Shown here piece by piece: positions 6,271 to 8,976 of a stretch of DNA of 8,976 nucleotides (position 1 is its first letter; each line of letters begins with the position of its first letter). The translations under genes were made by a program, and so were the position numbers. Location of the stretch: the NCBI GenBank assembly GCA_020635655.1, contig JACJZI010000020.1, positions 1-8,976 of the forward strand, written 5' to 3'. Under the pieces are notes generated by a model. It saw nothing but the letters and a program-made list of their open reading frames with translations, searched no databases and was not told the DNA's origin. The stretch comes from Flavobacteriales bacterium. Its GTDB lineage: Bacteria > Bacteroidota > Bacteroidia > Flavobacteriales_F > PHOS-HE28.

Positions 6271-8187
6271 ATGTCGTGGCGATTCGCGGACCTGCCGGTC
6301 CGCACGAAGTTCCTAGTGACGCTGGGGATTCCAGTGGCCGGGCTTGTGCTGCTGATCGGCAAACAGGTCGATTCGAGCATCAAGCGCCGCAATGTCCTGC
6401 GTTACATCAGCGTCCAGTCGCGCAACATCGATCTCTTGAGCGACCTGCTCCATCAGTTGCAACAGGAGAACGGACTGTCACTGAGCTACCTCACCGATCC
6501 GTCCATCAATCGACCGCGGTTGCAGTACCAGTACAGCCTTACCGATGAAGCTGCGGAACGTGTGAGCGACCCCGAGCTCGATCTGGCCACGGTCGTCCAA
6601 GGGTCCGCATTGCTGGATGGTATCGAGCTGCTGCGCCAACGTGTGGAGGAACGACGCATCGGTGCGGCCCAATGTGAGCATGCGTACCGGCACATGAAGG
6701 CAGGTCTGCTGGACGACCTGAGCCGTGTGGCGAAGCTGGCGTTGGACGCCGGCACGAAGGACCGCCTCTACAGTCACCTGAGCCTGCTCAGCGCGGGAGA
6801 AGCGCTGGCCAACGTCCGGTCGATCCTGGGTCGCGGGTTCAGCAGCGGTGGATTGGACGCGGCCGAAATGGGCGACCTCTTCGATCAGATGGCGCGATAC
6901 AATACGAGCATGCTGCTCTTCGAACGGGATGCCTCACCCGAAGTCGTTTCCGCGTTCCGTGCCAAGTTCGAGGGGCCCGACGTGAACCTCCTGCGCACCA
7001 CGATCGGCACGGTGCATGAGAAGCGTTCCATGGACGGACTTCACGTGGACGCTGCACAATGGTGGGAAGTGGCGGCACGTACGCTCGACAAGCTGGAACA
7101 GGTGGAACATGTGTCGATCGCGCGCATCGTGGAGGCCACGACCGCGAACCAACGCGACGCGGAGTTCAAGCTGGCGATCGTGCTGCTGGCGCTGTTCGGT
7201 GTGATCGGGGCGGTGGCCATCATGGCCTTCGTGGTGGTGCGGGGCATCCGGCGCACCGTGGTGGAGGTCACCGTGGCGGCCAAGGCCATCGCGGAAGGTG
7301 ACCTTCGCGTGCGGGTGCCGGTCACCAGCAGCGATGAGTTCGGGGAGATGGCGGCCTCGTTCAATCGCATGACCGAGAACGTGAACGCATTGGCCGAGAG
7401 CGCCGGAGCGATCGGCAAGGGCAATTACGATACCGCGGTACCCGTCCGTGGGCCCGGGGACGTGCTGGGAGTGGCCCTTACGCGGATGAAGGAGAACCTG
7501 AAGGCCGCGCGCACGCAGGATGCCGAACAAAAGGCGGCGTTGGAGAACGAAAAGGAGAAGCTCGAACGGGCCAATGACCGGATCAAGGTCTTGATCAAGG
7601 AGATCCACCATCGCGTGAAGAACAACCTGCAGGTGATCGCCAGCCTGCTGCGGCTCCAATCCGGAAGCATCGAGGATGAGCGCCTGCAGCATGTTTTCGA
7701 ACAGTCGCAAAGCCGTGTCACTTCCATGGCCCTCATCCACGAAAAGCTCTATCGCGGTGAGGAGCTGGCACATCTGGACCTGGATGTCTATATCCGGGAG
7801 TTGTTCGCTGAACTGGTCCGCTTGAACAACGTGCACGACAATATCAGCTGCCGTACACGCATCGATCAGGGACTGGAGTTCGACCTCAACACCATGGTGC
7901 CGTTCGGCCTCGTGCTGAACGAGCTGATCACCAATTCGTTCAAGCACGCCTTCCCCGGTCGGGGCAAGGGCTCCATCGCACTGGACGTCCATCGCGTGGG
8001 GCCGAACGAGTTCGACCTGATCTACAAGGACGATGGGGTCGGCATGCCACAATGGGGTTCGGCCGATGAGGGGACCACATTGGGGACCACGCTGATCGAA
8101 AGCCTGACCGAACAGTTGAACGGTCACTTCACCGTGGACAGCGGACCGCAGGGCACCGCCTACCACATCCGCTTCCGCACGACCTGA
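6271..8187 (+). CDS. Membrane sensor histidine kinase: NIT-like sensor, tandem HAMP, HisKA_2 and HATPase
   Basis: The 638-residue product is a two-component sensor. One span (about residues 13-30) precedes a mostly helical extracytoplasmic domain (31-298) and a second span (301-324). The segment LLHQLQQENGLSLSYLTD (59-76) fits the 'ER.ls..yl' signature of NIT nitrate/nitrite-sensing domains, though with ENG in place of ERG. A HAMP domain follows (about 325-374, with VPVTSSDEFGEMAASFNRM), then a second HAMP-like repeat (375-412, IGKGNYDTAVPVRGPGDVLG), a coiled coil (about 412-440), and the HisKA_2 phosphoacceptor region EIHHRVKNNLQVIASLLRLQS (444-464, His446/His447). The ATPase shows an N box NELITNSFKHAF (550-561) and a G1 box DDGVGMP (587-593). 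The ATG at 6271 is preferred over a TTG two codons earlier. No response regulator gene is adjacent. Its stop abuts that of the yebC gene within TGATCA. Confidence 0.9.
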   Translation: MSWRFADLPVRTKFLVTLGIPVAGLVLLIGKQVDSSIKRRNVLRYISVQSRNIDLLSDLLHQLQQENGLSLSYLTDPSINRPRLQYQYSLTDEAAERVSDPELDLATVVQGSALLDGIELLRQRVEERRIGAAQCEHAYRHMKAGLLDDLSRVAKLALDAGTKDRLYSHLSLLSAGEALANVRSILGRGFSSGGLDAAEMGDLFDQMARYNTSMLLFERDASPEVVSAFRAKFEGPDVNLLRTTIGTVHEKRSMDGLHVDAAQWWEVAARTLDKLEQVEHVSIARIVEATTANQRDAEFKLAIVLLALFGVIGAVAIMAFVVVRGIRRTVVEVTVAAKAIAEGDLRVRVPVTSSDEFGEMAASFNRMTENVNALAESAGAIGKGNYDTAVPVRGPGDVLGVALTRMKENLKAARTQDAEQKAALENEKEKLERANDRIKVLIKEIHHRVKNNLQVIASLLRLQSGSIEDERLQHVFEQSQSRVTSMALIHEKLYRGEELAHLDLDVYIRELFAELVRLNNVHDNISCRTRIDQGLEFDLNTMVPFGLVLNELITNSFKHAFPGRGKGSIALDVHRVGPNEFDLIYKDDGVGMPQWGSADEGTTLGTTLIESLTEQLNGHFTVDSGPQGTAYHIRFRTT

Positions 8188-8940
8188 TCAGTCGTTCTCG
8201 AGCTCCTCGGCGACCGCATCGCTGATGTCCATGTTGTGGTACACCGCATTGACGTCCTCATCCTCGTCGAGCATCTCCACCAGCCGCATCACCTTGCGCA
8301 CCGTGGCCGCGTCCACAGGAGTGGTGACCAACGGGAATCGCTTCAGCTCCGCGTTGCGATATTCCACATTCATCTCGTCAAGCTTCTGTTGCATCTGGCC
8401 GAAGGATTGGAACGGCGTATAGATGTAGATCGCATCCTCGTGACGCACGACATCGTCCGCACCACCATCGATCACCCCCATTTCGAAGGTATCCGGCTCC
8501 ATCCCCTTCAGGGCCTCGGCACCTACGATGAATTCCGCCTTGCGCTCGAAGATATGCGAAAGGGAACCGCTGGTGCCGAGGTTCGATTCGCACTTGCTGA
8601 AGTAGCTGCGCACATTGCCCACCGTGCGGTTCTGGTTGTTCGTGGCCGCATCGACGAAGACCGCCACTCCGCCTGGCGCGTAGCCCTCATACGTCGTCTC
8701 GAAATAATCCGCTTCCTCGCCCCCGGCCGCCTTTTTGATCGCCCGCTCGATGTTGTCCTTCGGCATGTTGGCACCACGGGCGTTCTGGATCGCCATGCGC
8801 AGACGCAGGTTCGCCTCTGGATTGGGACCGCCGGCCTTCACGGCCATGGAGATCTCCTTCCCGATGCGGGTGAACATCTTGCTCAGCTTCGCGTTCCGGG
8901 CGAAGATCTTGTGCTTGCGTTTCTCGAAAATGCGTCCCAT
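8188..8940 (-). CDS. yebC: YebC/PmpR/TACO1 family protein (translation or transcription factor)
   Basis: The 250-residue cytoplasmic protein matches YebC along its whole length. It begins MGRIFEKRKHKIFARNAKLSK, the variant N-terminus seen in Bacteroidota in place of MAGHSKWANIKHRK. It continues with TRIGKEI, GGPNPEANLRLRMAIQNARGANMPKDNIERAIKKA (37-71), the signature YEGYAPGGVAVFVDA (84-98), NNQNRTVGNVR (101-111), LGTSGSLSHIF (121-131) and the acidic C-terminal LDEDEDVNAVYHNMD (224-238). Family members have been described as DNA-binding regulators, and more recently as ribosome-associated factors that relieve stalling at proline-rich stretches, like mitochondrial TACO1. Which applies here cannot be told from sequence. 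The ATG at 8940 is chosen because family members start MGR; a GTG at 8967 would add nine unconserved residues. No promoter element was recognised in the remaining 36 bases. The gene converges on the kinase gene with zero spacing. Confidence 0.95.
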   Translation of the reverse strand: MGRIFEKRKHKIFARNAKLSKMFTRIGKEISMAVKAGGPNPEANLRLRMAIQNARGANMPKDNIERAIKKAAGGEEADYFETTYEGYAPGGVAVFVDAATNNQNRTVGNVRSYFSKCESNLGTSGSLSHIFERKAEFIVGAEALKGMEPDTFEMGVIDGGADDVVRHEDAIYIYTPFQSFGQMQQKLDEMNVEYRNAELKRFPLVTTPVDAATVRKVMRLVEMLDEDEDVNAVYHNMDISDAVAEELEND

Positions 8941-8976
8941 GCTCCGGCTTCGTTCAGTATTGGTCACGATGGACGA

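Noticed and set aside
6934..8166. A 410-codon minus-strand frame antisense to the sensor kinase
   Set aside because: The kinase strand has clear HAMP, HisKA_2 and ATPase motifs; the opposite translation is His- and Asp-rich without any family motif.
8969..8976. An ATG at 8969 on the plus strand, possibly the start of a divergent gene
   Set aside because: Only eight bases remain in the window, so nothing can be tested.

Overview
This window is an ordinary, gene-dense chromosomal stretch from a GC-rich member of the Bacteroidota, most likely Flavobacteriales-like. The lineage call rests on four things. The first gene is the C-terminal part of a CotH-kinase protein of the Bacteroidota type. Two membrane proteins resemble the Flavobacteriia families DUF6427 and DUF6341. 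The Bacteroidota -7 promoter element TAnnTTTG stands directly upstream of several genes. Start codons generally lack Shine-Dalgarno sequences. By eye the GC content is about 60% (not counted), high for Flavobacteriales, which would fit a wastewater or freshwater high-GC lineage; that part is inference.

Layout, left to right: (i) 1-602 (+), the 3' end of a CotH-kinase gene running in from outside the window. (ii) 599-2277 (-), a two-gene unit: a polytopic DUF6427-like membrane protein whose stop overlaps the start of purQ (ATGA). (iii) 2332-2514 (+), a 60-residue DUF6341-like single-span membrane protein, divergent from (ii) and convergent with purD. (iv) 2524-3819 (-), purD. (v) 3940-4566 (-), an exported thioredoxin/redoxin-like protein, separated from purD by a perfect hairpin terminator. 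(vi) 4636-6192 (-), the carboxyltransferase (beta) subunit of an acyl-CoA, probably propionyl-CoA, carboxylase. (vii) 6271-8187 (+), a membrane sensor histidine kinase with an NIT-type sensor, tandem HAMP segments and a HisKA_2 core, divergent from (vi). (viii) 8188-8940 (-), a YebC/TACO1-family protein, convergent with the kinase.

Functionally, purD (step 2) and purQ (glutaminase of step 4) belong to de novo IMP synthesis and bracket the two uncharacterised membrane proteins. The carboxylase subunit, redoxin, kinase and YebC look like independent units. Packing is very tight: two convergent pairs have their stop codons inside a single palindrome (CTAG at 599-602, TGATCA at 8185-8190), and a third pair is 9 bp apart. 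No gene-free stretch exceeds about 120 bases. I see no mobile element, CRISPR array, tRNA, rRNA or defence-type system, and I do not claim a new biological system here. The most interesting leads are the purine/DUF6427/DUF6341 neighbourhood, the NIT kinase without a partner in view, and the placement of TAnnTTTG elements close to start codons.
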